A DNA stretch of 64,000 nucleotides, taken from assembly GCA_036365145.1 (NCBI GenBank), contig JAEOAD010000001.1, positions 105,091,001-105,155,000 of the forward strand, in the 5' to 3' direction. Positions 55,366-64,000 of this stretch are shown piece by piece; position 1 is the first letter of the stretch, and each line of letters opens with the position of its first letter. Under the pieces are notes generated by a model. That model worked only from the letters and a program-made list of their open reading frames with translations, was not told the origin of the DNA and did no database searches. Source of the stretch: Orientallactaga sibirica. Its lineage: Eukaryota > Chordata > Mammalia > Rodentia > Dipodidae. The position numbers were made by a program, and so were the translations under genes.

Positions 55366-55837
55366 TGCATGAGGACAAATGTGTCCATTGGATTTATCAA
55401 CAGAGAAGCCGACCATGACTTAGGCAAGATCATTTTTAATGGTGGGGACAGGATGTCAGGAATGATCTATGCAGGCTTCTATGACACAACTAAGTGGGCA
55501 AGAGACCCCTTTAATCAACGAATCTGGCCTAATCCAAATCCAGGCTTTGTTATCACAGAGAGAGAGGCTTCTCTAAGATTTTAAAACTTCTGTCTCATTG
55601 TCCTGCTATCCATGAAAACATCCCCACCACCAATCCTTTATCTACATGGAACATGTGCCACCCTAAAGATTATCTATAGAAAGAACAATAGAATTATACA
55701 CTAAGTTTATGCTTGACCAATAAAATTAAGGTTTAGCTTTCTCTTTATAAAGTAGTAAGGTAGTTTACTAATGCTTGACATTTTGAGGGCGGTGGGGAAA
55801 TTGTCCTTGAAGAACAGAATGAAATTGTGAACTGGGC
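55366..55837. other. Unique DNA right of the 33-bp array
   Basis: The plus-strand frame of the array stays open for about 72 codons beyond it (to 55584), giving a compositionally ordinary peptide with IIFNGGDRMSGMIYAGFYDT. I recognise no family. Confidence 0.4.
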
Positions 55838-55909
55838 TGGGAGGCATGGCTCGGTGGTAGAGCACTTGCTTAGCATGCACAGAGTTCTGGCTTCAATCTC
55901 TGGCACCAA
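55838..55909 (+). mobile_element. ID-like SINE
   Basis: Body gggctgggaggcatggctcg, gtggtagagcacttgcttag and caatctctggcacc with a short A end. Confidence 0.75.
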
Positions 55910-55922
55910 AAAACTAAACTGG

Positions 55923-56063
55923 CGCCGGGCGTGGTGGCGCACACCTTTAATTCCAGCACTTGGGAGGCAGAGGTAGGAGGATCGCCATGAGTTCAAGGCC
56001 ACCCTGAGACTACATAGAACACATGAATTCCAGGTTAGCCTGAGCCAGAGTGAGACCCTACCT

Positions 56064-56096
<33 letters not shown>
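55923..56096 (+). mobile_element. B1-like SINE
   Basis: Full body with about 30 A. Target duplication aaaaactaaactgg at about 55909 and 56091. Confidence 0.95.
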
Positions 56097-56102
<6 letters not shown>

Positions 56103-56103
56103 T

Positions 56104-56285
56104 GGGGCTAGAAAGATGGCTCAGTGGTTAAAGATGATGCTTGCAAAGGCTACCAGCCTGGGCTCAATTCCCACTTCACCTACACAAAGCCAAAAAGTAA
56201 AACAAGTGTCTGACATTCATTTGCAGTGGCAAGTGGCACTGGCACACCCATAACACACACAAATAAATGAATGTGAGATTTTTAA
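56104..56285 (+). mobile_element. tRNA-derived (B2-like) SINE, diverged
   Basis: Head ggggctagaaagatggctca. Lacks the CT tract and has a short AAATAAATGAAT tail. Confidence 0.85.
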
Positions 56286-56859
56286 AGTTCCTATTAAAAT
56301 GAAAATCTATGCACCATCTCCCTAGGTACGAATCTAGCCTCGCCTTGCATAGCAGGTAAAACGCTGCCCAAGCGTTCCATCATTTGTAAGTATGGTGAGC
56401 CAAAGTTTCATTAACTGGAGTCCATCCCAGCAAAGAAAGGACTCCAACCCGGTAAACTAACTCTGTCCTGCTGCCAATCATTCTGCGAGTCCTAGTGTGC
56501 TCCTCCAGCTCCGTGGAGGTTCATCAAGGAAGGGCTTACATAAATTTCACCCAATCAGAACTCAGCACCAGCCTACCATCTTGGCATGCCCTCCAGTTTC
56601 TCCTTCCTCAAGCAACTATTTTCACGCTGGTATTCATGAAGGCTTCTCACTTCAGAGGTATGTACAGTTTTATCAGCCATCCATTCACCTCATTCTGGGG
56701 ATCCTGCTTGCACAGGGTGACGATAATAACTAAGTGAATATAGATTCTGCCAGCTTCCCTGGGAACGCAGTTCGACACACCACTCTGCGCCTGTCTCTGG
56801 TACAATACTGTGCAGGACCATCTACATTTATCCCACTTAAATGCTTTCTTGACATTTCA
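56286..56859. other. Unique non-coding DNA
   Basis: No repeat or gene recognised. Confidence 0.5.
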
Positions 56860-57620
56860 TTTGGAAAGAAATTCAGGCTTACAGAAAATCTGCAAGACTA
56901 GTAACAAATAATAATAATAATGTTCTTGCATCCTTCAAGCAACCTGCATCCAAACATCACATCTTGCACAATCACAATGAAATGGTCAAAACCAAGAAGT
57001 TGACCCTGAGACAGTATCTAGCTATTCTGCGGAACAAATAACTAAGCCAGACATGGTGGCACACATTTGTAATTCCAGCACTCTGGAGGCTGAGGTAGGG
57101 GGACCTTGACTTTGAAATTAGCCTGGAATACATAACCAAAAAAAAAAAAAAAAAGGTCACATGTCTAGTTTCTTTTGCGAGCATTCAAGAGTCCTGGACA
57201 GTTAGAAATGTACAGAATATGCCTCCACTTCGATGCTTCTTCATGATTAGTTCAGCTTAGGCATGTGTGGCAAGAATACCACCAAAGTGATACCATGGCC
57301 TTTGCAGGGTATCCTATCAAGTGGTACATGATGTCAACTTATGTCAACTCTGATCACTTGAGGAAAGGAGTGTGTGCCAGCTCTCTCCACTGGAAAGTCG
57401 TTCCTTTTCCCTTTGTAACTGACAGTTATCTGGAAGGAAATTTTTCCAGCCTATGTAAATATCCTGTTTCTCATCATGTGTGTACCCATTCGTTCTAACA
57501 TCCATGGATGTTGCTACTGTGGTATTGACCAGATACTGACTCTATTTCTACATCTTCTTCAACACTGAGAACTGGAATTCTGCTGTGAGGAAGACCTTTC
57601 CTTCTATTTCTCTCTCTTCC
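56860..57620 (+). mobile_element. Ancient L1M 3' UTR fragment interrupted by a B1
   Basis: Motifs in order: aagaaattcaggcttacaga, cttcatgattagttcagctt, ggcaagaataccaccaaagt, gtggtacatgatgtcaactt, tcctgtttctcatcatgtgt and gaattctgctgtgaggaaga. Matches the 3' end of a pan-mammalian L1M family from memory. Confidence 0.75.
57044..57158 (+). mobile_element. Old B1-like SINE
   Basis: Body gccagacatggtggcacaca, aattccagcactctggaggc and an A run. Splits the L1M fragment. Confidence 0.8.
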
Positions 57621-57631
57621 ACTCTCTCTGC

Positions 57632-57633
<2 letters not shown>

Positions 57634-57681
<48 letters not shown>
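57634..57681. repeat. (TG)n microsatellite
   Basis: About 23 TG units at the end of a reverse B4 element. Confidence 0.95.
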
Positions 57682-57682
<1 letters not shown>

Positions 57683-58305
57683 GCCCCAAGGAAAATATTG
57701 GGTAATATCCTCAGGTGTGCCATCTCCCTCCTCTGAGAAAGAGTCTTTCATTGGCCTAACTCTCGCCAATTAGTCTAGACTGGCTAGCCTGAGTCCCAAG
57801 GATCCTCCTGCCTCTGCCTCCTCAAGGCTGGGATGACAGACAGGAGCCATCATGCTCAGCATTTATGTGGGTGTGCATTTGTTTGGGGGGGTGTATGTAT
57901 GCTCACATTTGTAGGTATGTGTGTACATACTTGTGTGTGTGTGTGTATAGGCTTAACAGTGGGTGTCTTCATCAATCACTCTCTACCTTATTTACGGAGG
58001 CAGGATCTCTTACGTGAACCCAGAGCTTGCCATTTCAACTAGTCTAGCTAGCTAGCCTGTCCCAGAGAGTCTATCTGGGAATCCTAAATGCTAGGATTAC
58101 AAGCAGACCACCGTACTCACCCAGAATTTACATGGATGGATGCTGGGGTCTGAACTCTATTCCTTGTGCTTACATGGCAAATGCTTGACCCACTGAACCA
58201 TCTCCCCAGCCCATGCCCAGCATTTTTATGTGGGCCTCTGGAGATTGAAGTGAGATCTTCATGCTTGTTAGACAAGCGCTCTGTCAACTGAACTTTCTCC
58301 CCACC
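57682..58305 (-). mobile_element. B4-type SINE, reverse, split by a second B4
   Basis: Its B1-like part lies at about 57770-57856 and its ID-like end at 58234-58305 (gatcttcatgcttgttagac, gtcaactgaactttctcccc). The break is marked by cagcatttatgtggg (about 57857) and cagcatttttatgtggg (about 58217). Confidence 0.7.
57873..58216 (-). mobile_element. B4-type SINE, reverse, inserted in the B4 above
   Basis: Reverse order complete: a GTGTGT end, B1-like middle (ggaggcaggatctcttacgt, gctaggattacaagcagacc) and ID-like end (acccactgaaccatctcccc). Confidence 0.75.
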
Positions 58306-58394
58306 CTCCATTCTCTCCCTTTTAAAAAATGTATTTACATAATGCATTTTTACCGCTATAAACTCATAAGCTGTTAATCCTGTATATTAGGAGA

Positions 58395-58460
58395 GAAAAC
58401 GGAGGCCAAGAGCATACTGAGACCCACAAAGCAAGGGTGAGAAAGAACCAACTTTAGTCT
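58395..58460 (-). mobile_element. Possible MIR remnant
   Basis: gagaaaacggaggccaagag and cacaaagcaagg suggest the reverse MIR core. Weak. Confidence 0.4.
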
Positions 58461-58583
58461 TGGGCCACCTACATCCTTAACCGAGACTGTCTCCTTTTCA
58501 GCTACCCTGAAGGCAGAGGCAAAGTGATCATAACTTCAAGGTGCACCTGGGCAACTTAGCAATACCCTGTCTCTAAATTAAAC

Positions 58584-58675
58584 ATAAAAAGAGGACTAGG
58601 GATATAACTCAGTGGTAGGGTGCTTGCCTGCCATACACAATGACCTAGGTTCAATCCCTAGTACTGAAAATTAAA
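58584..58675 (+). mobile_element. ID-like SINE
   Basis: Body ggactagggatataactcag, gggtgcttgcctgccataca and ggttcaatccctagtactga, with a short A-rich end. Confidence 0.8.
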
Positions 58676-58888
58676 AGTACTACATCCTGAGAATGTAAAT
58701 GTGGTCATTTAACACGATTACCTCTTTGCCTTGGTTACGATACATTGAATAATAGTACCTCAAGTAATATCACCGTCTATCATGTTGTGATTTCCTCTGA
58801 CTTTTAATCCTAGTTCTCTCTTATTCCTATGTAGTCATCTATGTTTTTATTTTATTCACCATGTTTGAATTTTCAACAAATCAACATA

Positions 58889-59120
58889 GTGTTGGCAAGA
58901 TGGCTAAATGGTTAAAGATGCTTGCTTGCAAAGCCTGTTTGTGCAGGTTTTATTCCCCTGTACCCACATAAGGACGGATGCACAAAATAAGTGGCTCATA
59001 CAGCTGGAGTTCTTTTGCAGTGGGAAGAAGCACTGATGTGCCCAGTCTCTCTCTCTCGCTCTCTCTCTCTCTCTTCCTTTTGTTCTCTCCTTGCAAAGAA
59101 ATAATAAAATATTTTATAAA
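58889..59120 (+). mobile_element. tRNA-derived (B2-like) SINE, diverged
   Basis: Head gttggcaagatggctaaatg, CT tract at about 59046-59074, AATAATAAAATATT tail. Confidence 0.85.
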
Positions 59121-59152
59121 AACGGGAAAAACAGGTTGACATAAATCTCGAT

Positions 59153-59250
59153 CGGGCACAGTGGTACTCATCTGCAATCCCAGCCCGCAGGAGGCAAAGG
59201 CACAAGTAGCACGAGTTTCAGGCCGTCCTAGGCCACAGCAAAACTTGTCC
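59153..59250 (+). mobile_element. Old B1-like SINE
   Basis: Body tcgggcacagtggtactcat, tgcaatcccagcccgcagga. Strongly diverged. Confidence 0.6.
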
Positions 59251-59277
59251 AAGTAGACAGATTCATAAGATATGTAT

Positions 59278-59484
59278 GGGCTGGAGAGATGGCTTAGCAA
59301 TTAAGGCGCATGCCTGTGAAGCCTAAGGACCCTGGTTCGATTCTCCAGGTCCCACATAAGCCAGATACACATGGTAGTGCGTGCATCTGGAGTTCGTTTG
59401 CAGTGGCTAGAGGCCCTGACGCACCCATTCTCACTCTCTCTGTGTCTCTAATAAATAAATAAATTTTAATTTTAATTTTAAAAA
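59278..59484 (+). mobile_element. tRNA-derived (B2-like) SINE
   Basis: Complete copy with B box GGTTCGATTC and an AATAAATAAATAAATTTT tail. Confidence 0.95.
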
Positions 59485-60879
59485 GGTATGTGCACAATAT
59501 GTAGACATATACATTTTCCTTCTGTGGCTCCCAGCAAATGAGTTGCATGCAGCTAGAGTCACATGGGGATATGATTGTGACAGCGGGTGCCAAGTTGCTG
59601 AATGCCCAGAGTTGATTTATGGAGGGAGGAACCATGGCTGTGGATGGCGTGCTCCTCTCTCACATGGAAGAGCGCTTTCGGAAGATGACAGAGCCTGGGA
59701 GCGCAAGCAGTGAGCTCTGACATGGACTAGTCAAGCTGAGACTCTCAGAAGACCAAGCGCAAGGGCAGTACAGAGCCGGCCAGTATCAAAAGGCGCGGAT
59801 GAAAGAGCTCTGTTCTTTGCTTTCCAGGATCCATGTTTCCAGAGGTTTGGAAATGCATCTCTCCTCCTCTCACAGCTCCAGTCACAACCAGTACACTCAA
59901 TCCATCCCAGTCATCACCAGTACCTCAGTACCAGTTCAAGTACAGGCAGATAGCAAACTCAGCACTACAGAGACATGAAGGTCAGTTTGTGGGAGCTTCT
60001 GGAAGAAAGAAGCTTATGCCTTTCACGTCCATTTCTAGAAGAGATACTGTCTCTTTCCCCAGTGATGGGCACCGTGGCAGCCATCTTGTAATCTTGGGAG
60101 CCAGCCTGAGAGAGGCTGGAGCTGAGAGGTGGACATGGAGTCTGGGGTTGTTACCAAAGCCACTGAGTTGCCAGGTTTTGTAATTATTATTATTTTTTCC
60201 TTTTTATGAAAACAGTTTTGGCCGACTTCAAGTTAGACAGACTAAAAGGGAGCCCAGGTACTTTGTGGTTTCATGAATACTCCTCAGTGACTCCTACACA
60301 CAGCCAGCCACTGATGTCTGCTCAGATAGGGTAGGCCCTGCCAGAGGAGCTCCTGATGCATGCCTCCTGCTTCCCCAGCCAGGTGAGACCCCAGGGAGGA
60401 AACCTGGCCCTCACACCCAGCTTGGATCCTTCTTATGTACATGTGAAGTTGCTTGCGTTTTCCTAGTTAGTGGCAGATCTGTGTGTTTGATGTTAATGAG
60501 TTTGTGAACCCAACAAAAACATAAAAGAGAAGACCCTTGCGAAGAGGGAAAATAGAAAATAAAGTGCCATCCAAAACGGGATGGGCTTGAAACCCGCCTT
60601 GAATCTCCCCAGCCCCTTCCTCTATCTTCCCCACAGGGCCCCCTTTCATCCGATGGAAAAAATCAAGATAAAATGCCATCCCGGTGAATATGCCGCAAAA
60701 CCAAACCAATGTGATTAGTCTGGACAAAGACAATGAAGAATTTGGCTGATCAAAGTAGGCACGCCCCCCCCGAAACTCCACCCACCCCATTAGGCCTCCT
60801 GGGGACGAGAGAGGCAAATTTCTCACTCATCAGGGAGGCTGCCATATTCTTTTTCAAGCAGCTTCCCCGCCCCCTCCGC
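59485..60879. other. Unique non-coding DNA
   Basis: A 116-codon plus frame (59833-60183) was examined and shows no domain. Its end (aagccactgagttgccaggt) resembles the 3' end of some old LTRs, too weakly to call. A 119-codon minus frame (60467-60826) is also unsupported. Confidence 0.45.
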
Positions 60880-61450
60880 CCCTTGCATCCTGGTGCACAT
60901 CTTAGTTGTCTCTTAATAACCCACTTTAGGATATGGACATTCTGGTCTGATGTTATTAAATGGAAAGTGGCCGCTTTCTAATCTGGAGAGAGTCGGGGCA
61001 TTTGTAACAGCCAGAATCAAAGGCTGGTCTCTTCCTGTTCCTAATTATCAATAGTGTTTTATAATCTTATTAATATTGATACACAGTATACTGGAGATCT
61101 GTTCAGGCATAATGTATGTGGAAGATAATTAACAAGATCCGAGTCAGATCAATCGCCTATTTGACAGCCAACGGTGTGTGGCTTATAAATTATGCATATT
61201 CTAGGTATTGCTCAAAATGTTTAAAGTTTCAGTCCAATCCTTCCTATCCAAGCGCTGGGGGAAGGCATGAACCTAAAGGTACTGTCCCCAGCCTATTGGA
61301 GCCTTCTCTGCATACGCAGGACTTGCCTTCTTACTTAAAAATCAAAGGGTTCCCTTAACTGCCAAGCGTTACACACAGCATAAAAACACACCTTTTCCTT
61401 GTAAAGTGCAGAAAAACAAAAGGTGAAAGCTTGTAAGGAAGAAGATGATT
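60880..61450. other. Probable conserved non-coding element
   Basis: About 570 bases without repeats, with AT-rich evenly complex sequence: tctgatgttattaaatggaa, ctaattatcaatagtgtttt, cttattaatattgatacaca and ataaattatgcatattctag (octamer-like ATGCATAT). Resembles a vertebrate enhancer. Inference only. Confidence 0.5.
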
Positions 61451-61635
61451 AATAAAAGGAAGGTAATTTGCCTTTTGATTTCAAAGGAAGGGAGCAGTTG
61501 GGTGTCTCAAATGGCGGAACTAGTCTTTCTTGATGATGCAATTGGGACCAACGTGAGATACTGGGTTGCAGTGAACACTATGAACAATCCCAGTCAATAT
61601 TTCTCTTTGGATGGGTTCATACTCTTGGCCAAGTC

Positions 61636-61687
<52 letters not shown>

Positions 61688-61811
61688 AAGTACAATTGGG
61701 TATATGTGTGTATGTGCATACAGATTGACCAGGGTATCTTGACTTCCCTCTGACAGCATTCCTTTAGAACAACCCAGGCCAGTCTGTCCAATATGGGACT
61801 AGAAATATGTG
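61451..61811. other. Unique DNA with a TG repeat
   Basis: Nothing recognised other than the microsatellite at 61639-61684. Confidence 0.5.
61639..61684. repeat. (TG)n microsatellite
   Basis: About 23 TG units, not within a recognised SINE. Confidence 0.95.
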
Positions 61812-61963
61812 AGCCCACTGGATGTGGTGGTGCATGCCTGCAATCCCAGCACTCAGGAGGCAGAGGTAGGGCCACCATCAGAGTTCAAGGCCACCCTAAG
61901 AATACATAGTGAATTCCAGGTCGCCTGGGATTAAACCAAAACTCTACCTGAAAAAAAAAAAAA
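61812..61963 (+). mobile_element. B1-like SINE
   Basis: Diverged head (cactggatgtggtggtgcat), full body and 13-A tail. A SINE is inserted in its tail. agaaatat flanks the pair (about 61801 and 62183). Confidence 0.9.
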
Positions 61964-61969
61964 TGTACA

Positions 61970-62181
61970 GGGGCTGGAGAAATGGCTTAGCAGTTAAGGC
62001 ATTTGCCTGCGAAGCCAAAGGTTCCCTGTTCAATTCTCCAGGACCCACATAAGCCAGATGCACAAGGGGCACATGCATCTGAAGTTCCTTTGTAGGGGCT
62101 AGAGGCCCTGGCAAGCCCATTCTCTCTGTCTGCCTCTCTTCTATCTCTCTCTGCTCACAAATAAATAAATAATTTTTTAAT
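61970..62181 (+). mobile_element. tRNA-derived (B2-like) SINE
   Basis: Complete copy with head ggggctggagaaatggctta, placed just after the B1 tail. Confidence 0.95.
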
Positions 62182-62884
62182 TAGAAATATCCACATCTGT
62201 GTCACATGTCCCTGGGTCTTAGAAGTCACTTGTTCCATGACATTGTTGAAAAGGAGCTAATTCAGAGAAGGTGTTCAAGATCTGGGCCTGCCCACGGATT
62301 TTGTAGATGCTATGCAGTCGGTGGCACAGAGCCAGGCAATATCTGTGATCCTGGGCGGGGGTGTTTCTGGTCTCATTCCTGCCATCTGCAAGACAGAAAT
62401 GCAGCAGCTACCCCAGTCACCTCTCAGAGGTGTGATAAGGACAAAATGATAGGTGCGAGAAAGTGTGCTCTGTATCATATGCAGTTTTGCTGAACCCTGA
62501 TGACTCCGTGTTGTCCACAGAAGGAAGCCGGCCTGCCCGTCAGGACACCTGAAGCTCCCATGTCAGTTCCTACCATCTGCCTTTATTCCTCACCGCGCTC
62601 CATGGCAGCCGTTTGCTGGCCCGGCGGCTCTCCATATCTCTCCACCAGCCCTTCCCTTGCACTGCCTTTTCCTGCTGTTTCACCTTTTGGAAGCTTCCTG
62701 GAGCAGCCCAGATGTCACAGCTTCCAAATGGCTTTCCCAGTCCCTTAAGCAAAAGTTCCTTGTGACCTCTAATCTCAGTTTACTCGTATTGTAGGCACTG
62801 GGACCCAATCTGAATCCCACTATGTGTGAGAACAAGCTTTCTATGAGAAACAATTGTTTCTTGCTCATTTTCTTTCTCTTTTGG
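62182..62884. other. Unique DNA
   Basis: A weak MIR-like piece near 62395-62470. No gene recognised. Confidence 0.45.
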
Positions 62885-62973
62885 TGTTGGTTTTGGAGAC
62901 AGGTGCTGGGGATCGAATGCAGGAATTCATGCATGCTAGGCAAGCACTCTGCCAACTGAGTTACATCTTTAAC
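62885..62973 (-). mobile_element. ID-like SINE, reverse
   Basis: tgctggggatcgaatgcagg, catgctaggcaagcactctg and aactgagttacatc form a reverse ID body. Confidence 0.8.
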
Positions 62974-62989
62974 CCTCTTTTTGTTCTGT

Positions 62990-63186
62990 ATTTAAAAGTA
63001 TTTTATTTTTTAATTTATTTGCAATGTGGGGGGGGTAGTGGAATTACCAGGGCCTCTTGCCAATGCAAATGAACTCCAGACACATATGTCACTTTTTGCA
63101 TCTGGCTTTACATGCACTGGGGAATTGAACCCAGGCCAGCAGATTTTGCAAGCAAGCACTTTTAACCGCAAAGCCATCTCTCTAGT
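62990..63186 (-). mobile_element. tRNA-derived (B2-like) SINE, reverse, diverged
   Basis: No GA tract remains. Target duplication cctctttttgtt(c/t)tgt at about 62975 and 63187. Confidence 0.9.
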
Positions 63187-63202
63187 CCTCTTTTTGTTTT
63201 GT

Positions 63203-63310
63203 TTGTGAGACAAGGTCTTGCTGTGCTGCCCTGCCTTTCCTGAACTTTGGCAATCCTCCTGCCTCAGACTCCTGAGGCTGGGTTTACAGGCGTGAGTCAC
63301 TACACCCCTG
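63203..63310 (-). mobile_element. Old B1-like SINE, reverse
   Basis: gagacaaggtcttgctgtgc, aatcctcctgcctcagactc and ggtttacaggcgtgagtcac. Confidence 0.8.
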
Positions 63311-63387
63311 CCCATGAGCTACTACACGCGTGCTCCAGATCTATGGCTCTTGAGGAGTCACAGCTCAGGGAAGCAAATACTCCTCTG

Positions 63388-63766
63388 TTGTGGTCCCCCC
63401 TAAGGCCAGCCCAAGAGGGATGGTAAGGTCTCTGCCGAGTTGGGGTGAGCAGTGCAGAGTCACGACACAGACTCTGGGAGTTGGGTGGAAGCAGCACAGG
63501 GCGAGCTGCCGCAAACTTGTTTATTGAGGAAGTGCACGTGGGTTTTAAGGGGCTTGGCTGGCTAATCATTGTATGGGGTGGTCCCCCTTTTTGTGACCAA
63601 TGACAGCCTGTCTCTGGACAGGACATCTTGTAGCAGGCTTCTCGCGAGCATGGGACTGTAACTGTTGTCACACCAAGCCTGCGCAGAACGCCATGTTCAC
63701 AGAAGCCACTTCCTGGTTTCTGTGCCATGCGGTCTGGCTAGGATCAGGCCTGTATTGTGCCATACA
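63388..63766 (-). mobile_element. Solo LTR, class II (ERVK-like), reverse
   Basis: 379 bp with TG...CA ends (tgttgtggtccccc to tgtgccataca) and an exact 6-bp target duplication ctcctc at 63382-63387 and 63767-63772. On the minus strand an AATAAA signal (63520-63525) lies downstream of a TTAAAA box (about 63546), giving a normal U3-R-U5 order. A 6-bp duplication fits betaretrovirus-like ERVs. No internal viral genes are present, so it is a recombined solo LTR. Confidence 0.8.
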
Positions 63767-63837
63767 CTCCTCATACTGGTCTAATCTGTTGTTCTCCACA
63801 GCAGATAGAGAGTGGCCGGAATACATAGACCCACAAT

Positions 63838-63960
63838 GGCCCGAGTCATTGTCATTTATTGAGCACTAATCCTAGGGCAGGGTCTGTACTAAGCACTTTG
63901 CATGCAGTGTCTCCTGAATTTTCCCAGCAGCTGCTAGCTTGCATCTTAAACAGACTTCCT
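63838..63960 (+). mobile_element. MIR-like or L2-like 3' remnant
   Basis: tcatttattgagcactaatc and tactaagcactttgcatgca resemble the common ...ttattgagcacctactatgtgcc...taagcactttacatg motif of ancient mammalian repeats. Confidence 0.6.
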
Positions 63961-64000
63961 CTGACTGATGGCAGTCTTCGTCTCCATCCTCGGGAGCATC

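Noticed and set aside
59833..60183. 116-codon plus-strand frame after a pyrimidine/AG-like sequence (tttgctttccag)
   Set aside because: The splice-acceptor-like sequence is suggestive, but the peptide has no recognisable family and the end resembles an old LTR end.

Overview
This is a window of mammalian nuclear DNA from a rodent, and no protein-coding or structural RNA gene could be supported in it. The rodent call rests on the interspersed repeats: B1-like 7SL SINEs, tRNA-derived 'gagagatggcttag' SINEs with visible A and B boxes, ID elements and B4-type ID/B1 fusions. The sequence style of the two commonest SINEs, and their long CT-rich then AATAAA-rich tails, match what I recall from jerboas (Dipodidae, for example Jaculus). 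That species call is from memory and is only moderately secure. The open reading frames in the window are short and lie in SINEs, microsatellites or unremarkable unique DNA.

Layout. 1-13 kb: unique DNA broken by SINE clusters, one well-preserved MaLR-type solo LTR (7387-7734) and a possible conserved non-coding block near 5.5-6.0 kb. 13-34 kb: more SINEs, three further MaLR-like LTRs, a hAT-like DNA transposon (19.1-19.3 kb), L1 3' ends (19.7-20.1 and 30.9-31.3 kb), a TA-rich microsatellite (27.9 kb), a block at 32.05-32.42 kb that looks like a conserved regulatory element, and a GATG tetranucleotide array (32.6-32.95 kb). 34.5-38.9 kb: a direct tandem duplication of about 2.17 kb whose two copies differ almost only in homopolymer and dinucleotide lengths. 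39-52 kb: very dense nested SINEs, an MLT2-like LTR and ancient L1M fragments. 53.0-55.4 kb: a minisatellite of about 2.34 kb with a 33-bp unit, open in one frame on each strand. 55.4-64 kb: L1M remnants, a B4 inserted in a B4, another conserved-looking block (60.9-61.45 kb) and a solo LTR with an exact 6-bp target duplication (63388-63766).

The window therefore reads as intergenic or intronic DNA shaped by successive retroposon insertions, often with target-site duplications that give the order of events. The features most worth follow-up are the 33-bp array, the near-identical tandem duplication (recent event or assembly artefact), the repeated SINE-on-SINE stacking and the conserved-looking non-coding blocks.
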